Source: Acanthaster planci
Taxonomy: Eukaryota > Echinodermata > Asteroidea > Valvatida > Acanthasteridae
NCBI RefSeq assembly: GCF_001949145.1
Contig: NW_019091365.1
Span: 2,596,068-2,618,668 of the forward strand
DNA length: 22,601 nt
Reading direction: 5' to 3'
A program made the position numbers and the translations under genes. Shown here in pieces: positions 10,047-20,196 of the stretch (the first letter of the stretch is position 1; every line of letters starts with the position of its first letter). The notes under the pieces were generated by a model that had not been told where the DNA came from, ran no database searches, and saw only the letters and a list, made by a program, of their open reading frames with translations.

Positions 10047-12808
10047 CTCGTGCTTCCATCAGCCGCTTGAAGTTTGAATAAGAACGTGAAATCGGAAAAT
10101 GCTGGATCAGCACGTCAGAGTTATGAACCAGTGACACTTTTTGTGTTTAGTGTAAATTGAAAGGTTTCCCTTTACAACACTATTATAGTCGCTACTGAAT
10201 CAGGTCGAAACTTGGCAAAAGAAATTAGGGACGATTCAAGTTCAAAATTAATACCATAATGCATATTTTGTTTAACAAAATTATGTAAGTCCAAGTTCCA
10301 TCATAGCAGAGCTGTACATAGGCCTACTTTGTTTTGGCTTAGTGAAATTTTGATGTTTAATGTTTAAGTTCGTTTATCTGTGTGAAAATCTATCTTTAAA
10401 TATAAAGAGTAAAGTTTGCTGTTCAGTAGTAATGGACTTTTATGTTTGCAACTAGGTTCCCTCCCATCTTTCCCATTGGAATTTCCAAACTAAGATTTGC
10501 CTCTGCTTTGGATGAAAATGAAGTAATTATTGAGTAAAACTCCTTCATTATTAAAAAAAACACACGAACAAGCTGGCCTTGCTTCATTGTTTTCTTTTAG
10601 AGTAAATAAGCAAGAACTGTGGATGTACCTATGTTAGAAAGATTGGCCGAACTAGACCATGACGTCATGGGAAAAAAAACACAGTAGCGCCCTAAAAGTA
10701 CCCGCACTTTTCTCGGCGACAGCATTTTGCCCGCCACGGGTCACATTAAACGGTCCACTGCTTCGGAAATGCGCGTTGATGCATTGCTGGTTGCGGTTCC
10801 AAAATGTTTTACGGCCCCTAATGTGATTACAATTTATGCGTGTTTTCTTACCGATGCGGGTAAAAGAATCGAGTATTTTTTAAACGTGAGGGTACATTTT
10901 GTAGTCAGTGGGCCTATTAACTTGAATAGCCATTTAGATAAGTGGTGCTTTCTCAATTACTACACCACTGTTGTTAGCCCCTGTCAACAATTGAGGTTAA
11001 AAGTCTACTAAAATAAAGTTCAGACCGTTCGGTAGGCAAGCATCACCATCCAAGAAAGTCTCATTAAAATAACTGAACACAAATTCAAAACAAAACAAAA
11101 AAGTCAAACCCAAGTAAACGAATAACCAAACCGACAAACACACTTACAAAAAGATAAACAAACCAAAAAAAAAAATTTAAAAAAACCCAGTCACTTCAAG
11201 TAAGATTGTCGCTAGCTCATCTCGCTCACAACTTTCAGAGATGAAGTTAGATTACCTCAAATAAGTTACTTCAAGCACTGTCACTGTCACAATTTAAAGA
11301 GCTCGCACATTTGGGGCGCGAGATACTGCCATTTCAGTTATTCGAAGTCTCCAATTGTCAAACTTGTAAGAATGTGCATGTATGTAGTTTTGCTTCAAGA
11401 CATTATCTTGATCTGTAGTAGAAACGTCCACATTTTATGAAATAGCATCTCGGTTTACACGTACATAAATAGACCAGGTCAATGGTTGGGATGATCGTAG
11501 GGCTTGAAGCTGACAATTACAAGAGGAACAGCAAGATTAATAGTTTTTACAGAATGTGCTTCGGTGATTCACTCTTCCTTCTTCGTTTCGAAAAAGAGAG
11601 AGAGAGAGAGAAGGAGATGCAGAAACTGAGTGTGTTCAATTAGTTCACAGTTATGTTTATTAGATATAAAGCACTTAATCTGACACACAAAGCCCCAGAA
11701 AAAAGGCTTATTTCCCACCAGGAACAGAAAGATGAACGAAATTTATATCGACAAAAATAGGATTTCTTGAGTTTATACAGCACATCAGGCACGCAGTAGT
11801 GTTTATCGACATTTGAGTTGCACCGCGCAACATTTGTAGAAGAAGACCCGTTTAAACCAATTCCCGGCAGTCAAACACAATGTCGACCACAAACTGCTCA
11901 ATAATTTGGAAATAAGTCGTTTGCCTACTTTGAGTAAACATACCAGCAATTATTGTGAAACAGGACCCTTATCAAAAGAAGAGCAAAGTTACAGGATTCC
12001 TCAACCCGCATCTGCGTCAGTGTAATAGCCTTCAAGTCTCATTAAACAAAACTTATTGTTCTCGTAAGTTGATTATGCAACTAATTACACGAGAAATTCG
12101 TCAAAATGGTTCACGCTTTAGCACTTTCAAAACAAATGAAGACAAGCCAAATTATTTTATTTAAAATGAAATGTAATTTTCCAGCTTAATTAACGGAAGA
12201 GCATTTTTACGAACCTCGGCTCCCGAGTTCGAACTTTATACTGAAATTAAAGCCAGGAAAACGTGTATACATGAATACTGTAATAATTCTGAAATACGCT
12301 GGAGGGAGTTCTCGAAACAATACCTCTTCTTTTCACAAATTCTTTCTGAACATGGTGAACTTTTTGCCGCCCATAAACGAAAAAAGCTCCGGTTCGGATT
12401 TGCGAAAAATTTTGAAGGGAGCTATAGCTCTCAATTTTGTCGCGAGAGCCTGCGGGAAGTAGATTTCAAACTCTCAGATTGCCATTTTTTTCATCGTTTT
12501 CTAAATATAAAAATGGAAAAAAAATGAAAGATACAACCTATTTCGACCGCTAGCCCAGAATTTAAAATGTCCTTTCATGTTACAAGAAACTTTGGACCAT
12601 CGTTTGGCTCAAAGGGGAGACAGTAAACTTTTCGTTGGATCAAGTTAACTTTACAATGAAGTGGAATCTACGGTTCTTCGGTTGGAGTAATCACACTACA
12701 TGAGATCATGTTGTGATTTGTCACTTGTAAAAATTGAAAAGAAAGGTTCCCCGGTAGAAAACTTGTCGTTTCAAATGACACGTGCCAACCACTCCAGTTG
12801 GAATACCT
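10047..12808. other. Intergenic region between two convergent genes
   Basis: It lies between the 3' end of the CNBD2-like gene (+) and the 3' end of the bHLH gene (-). Possible + strand polyadenylation signals are ATTAAA at 10550-10555, followed by an A run, and AATAAA at 11012-11017. It also holds A-rich low-complexity sequence (11075-11190) and a short (AG)n run near 11592-11611. Open frames here are short and unlike any family I know. Confidence 0.5.
11592..11611. repeat. (AG)n microsatellite
   Basis: A run of about eight AG units following AAAA. It is short and perfect or nearly so. Confidence 0.8.
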
Positions 12809-13609
12809 TCAAAATGTGACATACGCTGGGTCAACGAAGACATCGTTGCTGAACTTTTGATGGAAAAATTCCGAGGGGTTGAAGAGCGCGCCGTAGTCTG
12901 CCTCGGTGGACACGTCGCAGGTGGGTGCTGGCGATGGATGAACGCTCCGGCAGGCAGAATTCCCACTGTGCGCGTCATCGGACGGCGACAACTGGCAGTC
13001 AGCATACTCCGCCGGATTCCGCAGAATGTCCTCCAAGGTCCGGATGTAGTTCTGGGCGAAGAGGAGTGTGGAAATCTTGGACAGCCTCTGGCGGTGGGGT
13101 CCTCGCTTGGGCCTCTTGATGGGCAGGACTTGCCGGAGCTGCTCAAAGGCGTCGCACAGCATATGCATCCTGTCCCGTTCCCGCTCGTTGATGCGGTCGC
13201 GGCGCTCGCTGGTGGATCGCCGGCCGTTGTGGGTGGTTCGGGTCCTGCGACAATTGTCGCTGTCCCACCTGGCAGCGGTGGTGCCGGTGGAGTTGGCGCC
13301 CCCGTGATACCTGGGAGCGGCAGACTTGGCGCTGGGCACCTTGTGTCGCCGTGGGTGCGACATCTTGCCGAAGTTTTCCGACCCGCCGCCTGGCGAGCCG
13401 ATGAGGCTGCCGTTGACAGCTTGCGTATAAGGTGTGTGCGCGTGGAAAGGAACCTGATAAGTGTCCTGCAAGATAGTCAGAGTGGAGTCTGGTTGGTCGT
13501 ACATGTCGAATTGGGACCCGTCGTTGGGGTGCTGGGCACTGGCTGCAGTGTGGAAGAAATCGTCATCGTTAGGTTCGACTTTGAGTTGGTGGTGATCAAG
13601 GGAACTCAT
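12809..13609 (-). CDS. Single-exon class A bHLH transcription factor (Atonal/Olig superfamily)
   Basis: A 266-codon intronless frame encodes a bHLH protein. The basic region and helix 1 (about residues 136-161) read RRDRINERERDRMHMLCDAF and EQLRQVLP, holding the N-x-R-E-R-x-R-M pattern; Glu144 is the residue that normally contacts the E-box CA. Helix 2 is RLSKISTLLFAQNYIRTLEDIL-like (about 175-196). The loop of about 11 residues between the helices is rich in Lys, Arg and Pro, longer than the 6-8 usual in NeuroD/neurogenin and Olig proteins. The first 120 residues are low-complexity and acidic to His/Gly-rich, and the C-terminal 70 are Ser/Pro-rich; no second domain is seen. Such proteins act in the nucleus as dimers with E proteins and specify neural or other cell fates. 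Helix 2 has both NeuroD-like and Olig-like features, so I do not name an orthologue. No in-frame stop was found in the roughly 60 bases above the ATG, so an upstream non-coding exon or start is possible. Confidence 0.85.
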   Translation of the reverse strand: MSSLDHHQLKVEPNDDDFFHTAASAQHPNDGSQFDMYDQPDSTLTILQDTYQVPFHAHTPYTQAVNGSLIGSPGGGSENFGKMSHPRRHKVPSAKSAAPRYHGGANSTGTTAARWDSDNCRRTRTTHNGRRSTSERRDRINERERDRMHMLCDAFEQLRQVLPIKRPKRGPHRQRLSKISTLLFAQNYIRTLEDILRNPAEYADCQLSPSDDAHSGNSACRSVHPSPAPTCDVSTEADYGALFNPSEFFHQKFSNDVFVDPAYVTF

Positions 13610-15537
13610 CGCTGCTCGCGACTCGGTGGTACTTAAAGAGTCGAACCAAACTCCTTTGCTGACTGTTGTACTTGTTCAAGCGTTTGCAATGGATGAAATG
13701 TAGATTAAGCACTAACCGAAGCAAACTGCAACCTATCTGCACTTATGTGACTTTCAAGTGGCACAAATTACTGTGGAGTTAAACTTCTCGCAGCTTCGGG
13801 TCTTTGGCCAACCACGGTTGCATTCCAAGTCTTGCCCAAAAGCTCAGCTAACAACCGTCAGATAATAATGCGCAGTATGGAATGAATCCGCCGGTAAGCT
13901 GACAATACTGTGACCGTAGATTTACTGGCAGGATTTTCCCAGGCCGTTCAACATCATCATGCTACCTGTAACAATCCTAAATGAAATTTGTAATTAACGC
14001 AACAAACAAACTGCTGTCTACATGCACGGCGAGATCACTGGCTGAAACAGAAATGGGCGTGACTAAATCATTATCAATGGCCTCCGTTAATGGTGGGCGT
14101 GACCACTGGATGCGTAGGCCGAGTCAATGAACATTGTCTAACATAGTCCGTATGGGTGGCGTGTTTTGCATTATTAATCTCTGACTTCGCCACATTTGCA
14201 GGTATTTTTCTCGAAAAACAAACAAAAAGGTTAAACTAAATGATATTACATTCTATCCATCGACATCGAATAGCATGTGTGGAAGTGATTTGTCCATTTT
14301 TTTTTCAAAAAAACAAATTTTAGGCCGAATTTCTACTTTTTATTGCTTAGCTCGCACGTGCATGATCCTGTGACCGGTGCTAGTAGGCCAGTTCAGTATT
14401 CCAATAGCGCATGCTCAAGACGTGTGACGTATCTGGTGTGAAATTGGGGAGAGTGGGAACCCAGGGATGCACACAATTTTTACAAGGGAGGGGGACAGAC
14501 AGTGTGAACTACAACTTGCACATAGGTTGTGTTCTTTTTCAAAATTTGGGGGAGGGGCACAAGGAGATTTGTTAAATTCTTTAGGCTGCCTGGTTTTATT
14601 TCTTCTTGACCTCATTACGGACAGAATTCGGTTAGCAATAACAAACAAAACCAAACAAAAACGCAGGTTTTTTCAGGCTACTTCGGTTTCCTCCTGCCTC
14701 TAAAACTGGACCTTTCCCTATCTCCGTAATGTGATGCTGATTAATAAAGGTCACGAATAAAATGGATTAATTTTTCTGGCTGTAAATATTTTGTTTTGTT
14801 ATTGAAATGTTTTCTTTTAGTGTTTTGTTTAGTGAATCTTTTTAAGTAAATAATGTATGTCTTGTCAAAGTTGAATTTTTGTACACCGAAACAATTGCGA
14901 GGAAATAAATGGAGTTGTATGACTCCACCACAACGAGGAAAAAAATAACAAAATAAACGCATAGTTATTTGCGCAAACAGCCTGAGTAGCTGAAAGTGCC
15001 ATTAAAACAAAACAACAACGATAGGACTCACTCCAGCGTTAGCTTCCGTGGTGGAAAGATCAGCCCATTGGTGACCGGTCTTTTCTTTTTCCTACGCATT
15101 GCTTCGTCGCCGTACTGAACCAGGGTTGGAAGTAGTACACAGCAAATAGGTGAGCTACAGGTGATATTGCTTTTCTATTTCATTTATATTTGTTGGTTGT
15201 TCACCTAGGTGGTTTTTTTATTCTTTGTAAATAAATATCTAGCAAAGTTAGCCACAGAAAATCATTTTTTTTGGAAAGAAAACTTCAGCAGCACTCGTTA
15301 ATTTGGTGATCCAGGCGTTCGATCAATCAGTGCATACTTACTGGTATGCCTACACAATCTTAGCACTTGCTAAACACCCCCACAATGCCGCACCCATACT
15401 TCCTTGACTTAATTGTGTGAAAAGGATTAGCCCGTTGTAACGCACCTCATCTCACTCACAGATCTCACTCGTTATTTAGAATTCGAATGTGCAAATCATG
15501 ATGGTTCTAGATAATTTGAGGACAGTTCAGTAGACAG
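13610..15537. other. Upstream flank of the bHLH gene, no gene recognised
   Basis: This should contain the bHLH promoter. Visible elements are TGGGCGTGAC twice (14054-14063 and 14094-14103, 40 bases apart), a palindromic E-box CACGTG at 14355-14360, and a CAAGTG near 13757. No clear TATA box is placed to fit. Homopolymer A and T runs occur around 14280-14340 and 14640-14660. No exon is recognised on either strand. Confidence 0.45.
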
Positions 15538-15559
15538 TAGTAGTAGTAGTAGTAGTAGT
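15538..15559. repeat. (TAG)n microsatellite at the retrotransposon 3' end
   Basis: About seven TAG units lie directly after the reverse transcriptase reading frame, which runs on the - strand. Simple-repeat 3' tails are usual for several LINE clades, so this probably marks the 3' end of the element. Confidence 0.8.
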
Positions 15560-16381
15560 CGGGCCGTCTTATCAGACGATGCCGGCATTAGGTGTCTCAA
15601 CAGCACGGCGTGACTGCGTGTACGCCGTTCCTCCTCTCGGTGGACCCAAGCCCCTTGAACCCGTTTTGCCCCCTGTTGGATTGGGGCCCGCCATGTCTGA
15701 CGATCTTGGGCTGGACGTTCCCAGTCTGCTCGGAGACCGGCAACACTAATGTTGCGTTTCAACACGTCTTTGCAGCGAAGCAGGGGTCGTCCACGATTTC
15801 GCTTCCCCAGAGACAGTTCGCTGTATAGAAAGGCCTTAGGGATGCGGTCATCAGACATACGTAGGACGTGACCAGCCCAACGAAGTTGGGCCAGAATGGA
15901 TTCAATGGAAGGCATGTTGGCTCGTTTTAGAACTTCAACATTAGTGACTTTATCCCTCCAGGAGATACCCATGATTGTGCGAAGCTGCCTTAGCTGGACG
16001 GCGGAGAGCCTGTTTATGTGCTTTCTGCAGAGTGTGTAGGTTTTGGCCGAGTAAAGCATTGCGCTCAATACCACAACCGTGTATACCCGACATTTTGTGC
16101 TGAGTCCAATGCCACGCTGACTCCAAAGCCGGTCTTTCAGACGTGAAAACGAGGCAGCGGCAGCTTTTATCCTGCCATCAAGCTCAACATCCAGGGTGTT
16201 TCCCACCGTTATGGTGGAGCCAAGGTACTAGGTACGATTGTACCGCGTTCAGTGGGTTCCCGTCCAACAAAATGGCAGGTTTCACGGGGGGTCGATCAGG
16301 TGCATGTTGGTACAGTACCTCAATCTTCTTGATGTTAATGGAGATTCCAAAAGCTGTAGACAGTACAGAGTTCATTTATCC
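15538..16381 (-). pseudogene. 5'-truncated non-LTR retrotransposon, C-terminal reverse transcriptase fragment
   Basis: On the - strand a reading frame begins near 16375 with FGISINIKKIEVLYQ, the segment that follows the catalytic Tyr-Ala-Asp-Asp box in LINE reverse transcriptases. It continues with LDGNPLNAV. At about 16228-16236 the frame is broken: the expected YLGSTITVGNTLD reads in another phase, next to a small TACCTAG/TACCTTG near-duplication. From there an open frame runs down to the (TAG)n tail with typical C-terminal marks: KCRVYTVVVLSAMLYSAKT, RQLRTIMGISWRDKV, LRWAGHVLRMSDDRIPK and GKRNRGRPLLRCKDVLKR. The endonuclease and catalytic palm are missing, so it is dead. The pattern fits widespread metazoan endonuclease-reverse transcriptase elements (RTE/CR1-like); I do not fix the clade. 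Confidence 0.85.
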
Positions 16382-16470
16382 TGTTGATGACAAATCACGA
16401 GATCCGAGCACAATCACATGAATAGGTGGCACAGTGGACCCACATTCTGGCGGTGGCCGCCATCACCACA

Positions 16471-19400
16471 ATGTTTCCACAACATGTTTTGGTTTGCTGC
16501 TCGCTCATAGCGGCCGTGGCCGGGGTCCAAGCCCGGAACGAGCCCAACTGGGAGTCTCTGGACGCCCGGCCGCTGCCGTCCTCGTACGACGAGGCCAAGA
16601 TCGGCGTGTTCTCCCACTGGGGCGTCTACTCAGTGCCTAGCTACGGCTCCGAGTGGTTCTGGTGGAACTGGCAGGCGCTCTGCTATCCCGGCTACGTCAA
16701 GTTCATGCAGAAGACCAGGCCGTCAGGGTTCACGTACCAGGACTTCGCTGCTGAGTTTAAGGTCGAACTCTTCGACACCGAACAGTTCACGGACATACTG
16801 CAGGCTTCAGGGGCCAAGTACAGACTTTGCCACGTGTGTTTTTTTATTACTTTATCCGTCTTCGTTTTCTGCAACGTCCTAATTCAATGATTCTCGACCC
16901 ATGCAACTATAGTCCGATGATCTTTGAAAATAAATTGCCATCAATAGTGCTCTATAGCACATTAAAAAGACTATATAATGGGAAGCATAAGTTTCAGGTT
17001 TGGAAGGAAAAGATTACATTCAGCGAACTACGAAAAATGTAGGCAGTTAAGAAGAGACTAAGAGAACCCATCCAAGGAAGGATTAAATGAAGGCATTATA
17101 AATATTTGCCCCATCCCCGAATACGTAGTTCTAATCCAACTCTGGATTGCATTATTGGGAAGGTGAGGAGAGAAGTGAGGTTGCTGCATTTTTTTACAAT
17201 CTGCTTTCTTTATTCACTCACAGTTACTTCGTTCTAACCAGTAATCATCACGAAGGTTTCACTGATTGGCCCTCCAAGTATTCCTGGAACTGGAACTCCA
17301 TGGATGTCGGTCCCAAGAGAGATCTAGTCGGTAACGTTTTTCACCATTTTTGCATCTTTCATAGAGGCTTGCGTATACAGTGTACACATTAAACCATTCC
17401 TTTGTGCATGGTTAAACGAATCGAACTATGTTTATAGTTAGTTGGTCAATGTCATCGATAATCACAGGTGAAGTGGCAGCAGCGGTGCGCTCAAAGACAA
17501 ATCTCCGCTTTGGACTTTACCACTCCCAATTTGAGTGGTTCAATCCACTGTATATTCAGGACTTAAAGCACTTGTTCACAACAAACGACTATGTTACGGT
17601 GAGTGGGATGTCCTACATTATTAAACAGTGTTCAACCAATCCATTCCTGATGCAATTTTGATGAAGTAAGGATTTTATCATTACTTGCTCAGCCTAACCT
17701 ACCTTCCTCCTTTGCTGGGGAAAAATTTAATAAATGTGTAGAAAGTCTACATGCCGGAATTGATGGAGCTGGTCGAGACGTACCGCCCGGAGCTGGTCTG
17801 GTCAGACGGGTCGGGAGAGGGTGTCTACCAGTACTGGAAGAGCACAGAGTTCCTGGCCTGGCTTTACAACGATAGCCCGGTCAAGGACAGTGTGGTGGTC
17901 AATGTCAGGTGGGGTATCTTGTGCGAGTGCAATCACGGGGGCTACTATACCTGTCAAGATCGTTACAACCCCGGTAAGGAGGATGCTCATTTTAAACTTA
18001 CTACCGCCGGAAAGCTAGTGACTTTATATATGTGTCGGCACGGTGCTCTCCTGTGTCGCAAAAAACAACCGTTACATACGAAAGCAGACGTTCCTCGGTG
18101 GACAACAGGTCCTCGGATGGAAACCGTGAACAAATCAAGTCAAGTCAAATCAAATCAATCAAGTCGAGATACTAAGGTGTTATAAGAAGGGCAGCGGAAA
18201 GTCCTCGGTGTCTGCCATAAAAGACAACAAAGTGTTTTGCGTTTGGTGATTTTGCTCCCTCGTCAATACATGTAATGACGAACGGCGATGGGCTTGTAAA
18301 ATTTCATATTATATCGACTCAAGTATACTAGCCCCGCCTTTTCCAGGCAAAAATGCTTGGATTAACAGTTACTTTATTGCAAAATCTATATATTACCGTT
18401 TTATAACAACCAACTTCCACAGTATTTCATAAAAGAAACAGGTACCGCGTATTCAGGAGATGACTTGAGATGCACTGATCCACTGCAGCAAAGCCACACA
18501 AAAGTTTAAGACGTTGGTTTCCAAAACAACGTTCTGATTTAGCCAATCAGAAGAAACAAATAGTTGTACATTAAAATCATAGACAAAAATGAGCATTTCT
18601 TTTGAAAACAAATCAGCTGTCTTCAGTCCAAATCTGTTTTTTTTTTTTTACCTCTGAAGGTGTTCTGCAGAAGCACAAGTTTGAGAATGCCATGACCCTC
18701 GATTTGTCCTCTTTGGGCTACCGTAGAGATGCGACTCTCAAAGATATAATGGACATCGACGTGCTGATTGCCACACTTGCACAAACTGTCAGGTAAAAGG
18801 GCACCGCCCCCTGTAGTTTATGTCCTTAAAGTTCGTACGCTTACAATTTTCAAACGTACAAGGCCGACTGACCAATCAAGTAATCGATTCCATAACTTTG
18901 CTATGTGTCCCAGTTGCGGCGGCAACCTCCTCGTGAATGTCGGCCCCACCCGCGACGGTCGCATTGTGCCGATATTTGAAGAGCGACTACGTCAGATGGG
19001 TGCCTGGCTGAAGGTCAACGGTGAAGCAATTTATTCGTCCAAGCCCTGGAAGGCTCAGAAAGATGTAAAGACGGAGAGCGTTTGGTAAGCAGCGACATTT
19101 ATTGACACAAAAACTATTTTGACTGTCACGCATGTACTTATTTATCCAAATATCACGCTTCTGATACTTTTTAAGAGTGATTTCAGTATTGTATTATCTC
19201 TATAATAAGCATGGCTTTGTCTGCATATCTCCTTTTGGATGAAAGTGGTGTTGCATTGTGGAACGGTGTATACAGAAAGCACAGGGGAGTCTTTATCAAG
19301 ACTCCCCTGTGTTTTCCCTTGTGCTGAGTTAAATTTGAATAAAATCTGGTACACTGTGTTATCTGATTGCACAGAAACGTAACAATTTGAATTCCCCAGA

Positions 19401-20196
19401 CTAAAGACACTGTTGCTTTACCTCTTGATTCGGGGCAAGCTTTTGCATAGCGACCACCATCTCCGGAATGGACTGGTTCCTTTGTGCCGTTCTTATCTGT
19501 TGAGAACAGTGTATTGTTGCAAGGCGTCTCCTATGTAACTAAGCAAAAGCTTGCCCTGAATTAATCACAAGGTATAGGCCGTGTCCGAAACGGGTTTCCA
19601 GAGCTACGGGCTAGGTCTATATATTATCTGCGCGTCTCCACGCATTTCCAATGGAGCGAGGACCTACACCTAGCTCTAGACAAGAGATTCGGATGCAGCC
19701 ATAGCAACAGTGGCTTTAGTATGGAGAATTTATGCTGTTATGTTCACGTGAATTTAAATAACTCTGTGTACCAGATTTTATTCAAATTTAACTCGCAAAT
19801 GGCTTATTCTTGCCACCTTTCTGTCTCAGTGCAACATGTAATTTGATCGTTCACAAGTCTTTAAATAGACCCGCTCGCTGCACAGTCTTAAAATGTCAGT
19901 AAGGTCTCTCTGAAAAAATTCTGCTCCTTGGTGTGTATAGGTATACCTCCAAACAGAATGAAACAGTCACGGCTGTGTACGTGATCGTCTTGGATTGGCC
20001 TATTGACAATGACATCATACTTGGCTCTACAATGCCGACCAATCGGACGACCGTTTCCGTGCTCGGCCACGAAGGGGCGCTCAAGTGGACACGTGGACCA
20101 TCTGGGGAGGGAATGACGGTTACTCTGCCCATCCTGAATCCAACACAGATGCCTTGCCACTGGGCATGGGTTCTTAAAATCCAAAATTTAAAGTAA
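16471..20196 (+). CDS. Alpha-L-fucosidase, glycoside hydrolase family 29 (gene A, complete, 7 exons)
   Basis: Exons 16471-16817, 17224-17330, 17468-17598, 17742-17973, 18660-18792, 18914-19084 and 19941-20196 join in phase to 458 residues, close to the usual 460 or so of animal tissue fucosidase (FUCA1/2). The start is fixed by a TAG in frame at 16423-16425, with ATG 16471 the first ATG after it. Residues 1-21 form a likely signal peptide, so the enzyme is lysosomal or secreted. It hydrolyses terminal alpha-L-fucose from glycans. Family marks: [59 protein letters not shown] with nucleophile Asp217, [14 protein letters not shown], and KFENAMTLD with Glu281 as general acid/base. The 64-residue spacing of these two equals that in human FUCA1. 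A C-terminal beta domain follows. The usual NDRWG motif is NVRWG here (Val250). Two N-glycosylation sequons lie in the last exon. The first donor (GTACAG) is weak. Confidence 0.95.
19426..19566. mobile_element. Small inverted-repeat element (MITE-like)
   Basis: The ends TGATTCGGGGCAAGCTTTTGC and, in reverse complement, GATTAATTCAGGGCAAGCTTTTGC match over about 20 bases with a 14-base perfect core. The element is about 140 bases long and non-coding. No target duplication is certain, so its mobile nature is inference. Confidence 0.5.
19573..19704. mobile_element. Small inverted-repeat element with TGTCCGAA-type ends
   Basis: The left arm TATAGGCCGTGTCCGAAAC and the right arm, in reverse complement TATGGCTGCATCCGAATC, agree at most positions. 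The agreement continues inwards (GAGCTACGGGCTAGGTC against GAGCTAGGTGTAGGTC). Total length is about 130 bases with a 43-base centre. It is non-coding; the DNA transposon superfamily is not assigned. Confidence 0.5.

Larger units (their letters stand above)
19085..19940 (+). repeat. Intron 6 of fucosidase gene A, dense in fold-back repeats
   Basis: Three kinds of inverted repeat lie side by side or nested in this 856-base intron. A 14-bp perfect hairpin with a TATC loop is at 19280-19311. Outer arms of 29 bp (perfect) are at 19326-19354 and 19766-19794. An inner pair with core GGGCAAGCTTTTGC is at 19433-19446 and 19543-19556. A further imperfect pair is at 19573-19617 and 19661-19704. Confidence 0.7.

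Noticed and set aside
12782-13636. A 284-codon + strand open frame opposite the bHLH gene
   Set aside because: It is the antisense shadow of a GC-rich exon. Its translation is Val/Gly-rich without domain, while the - strand has an unmistakable bHLH domain.
15490-16397. CAAATCA on both sides of the retrotransposon as a target site duplication
   Set aside because: It is only 7 bases, and on the 3' side it is separated from the (TAG)n tail by about 40 unexplained bases, so it could be chance.
16426-16470. An N-terminal extension of fucosidase A starting at GTG 16426
   Set aside because: GTG is not a normal animal start, a TAG precedes it directly, and the ATG at 16471 gives a good signal peptide.
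16818-16890. Continuation of fucosidase exon 1 past 16817 as an open frame
   Set aside because: The extra residues are hydrophobic intron read-through ending in a stop. Joining at 16817 to 17224 restores the family sequence [15 protein letters not shown].
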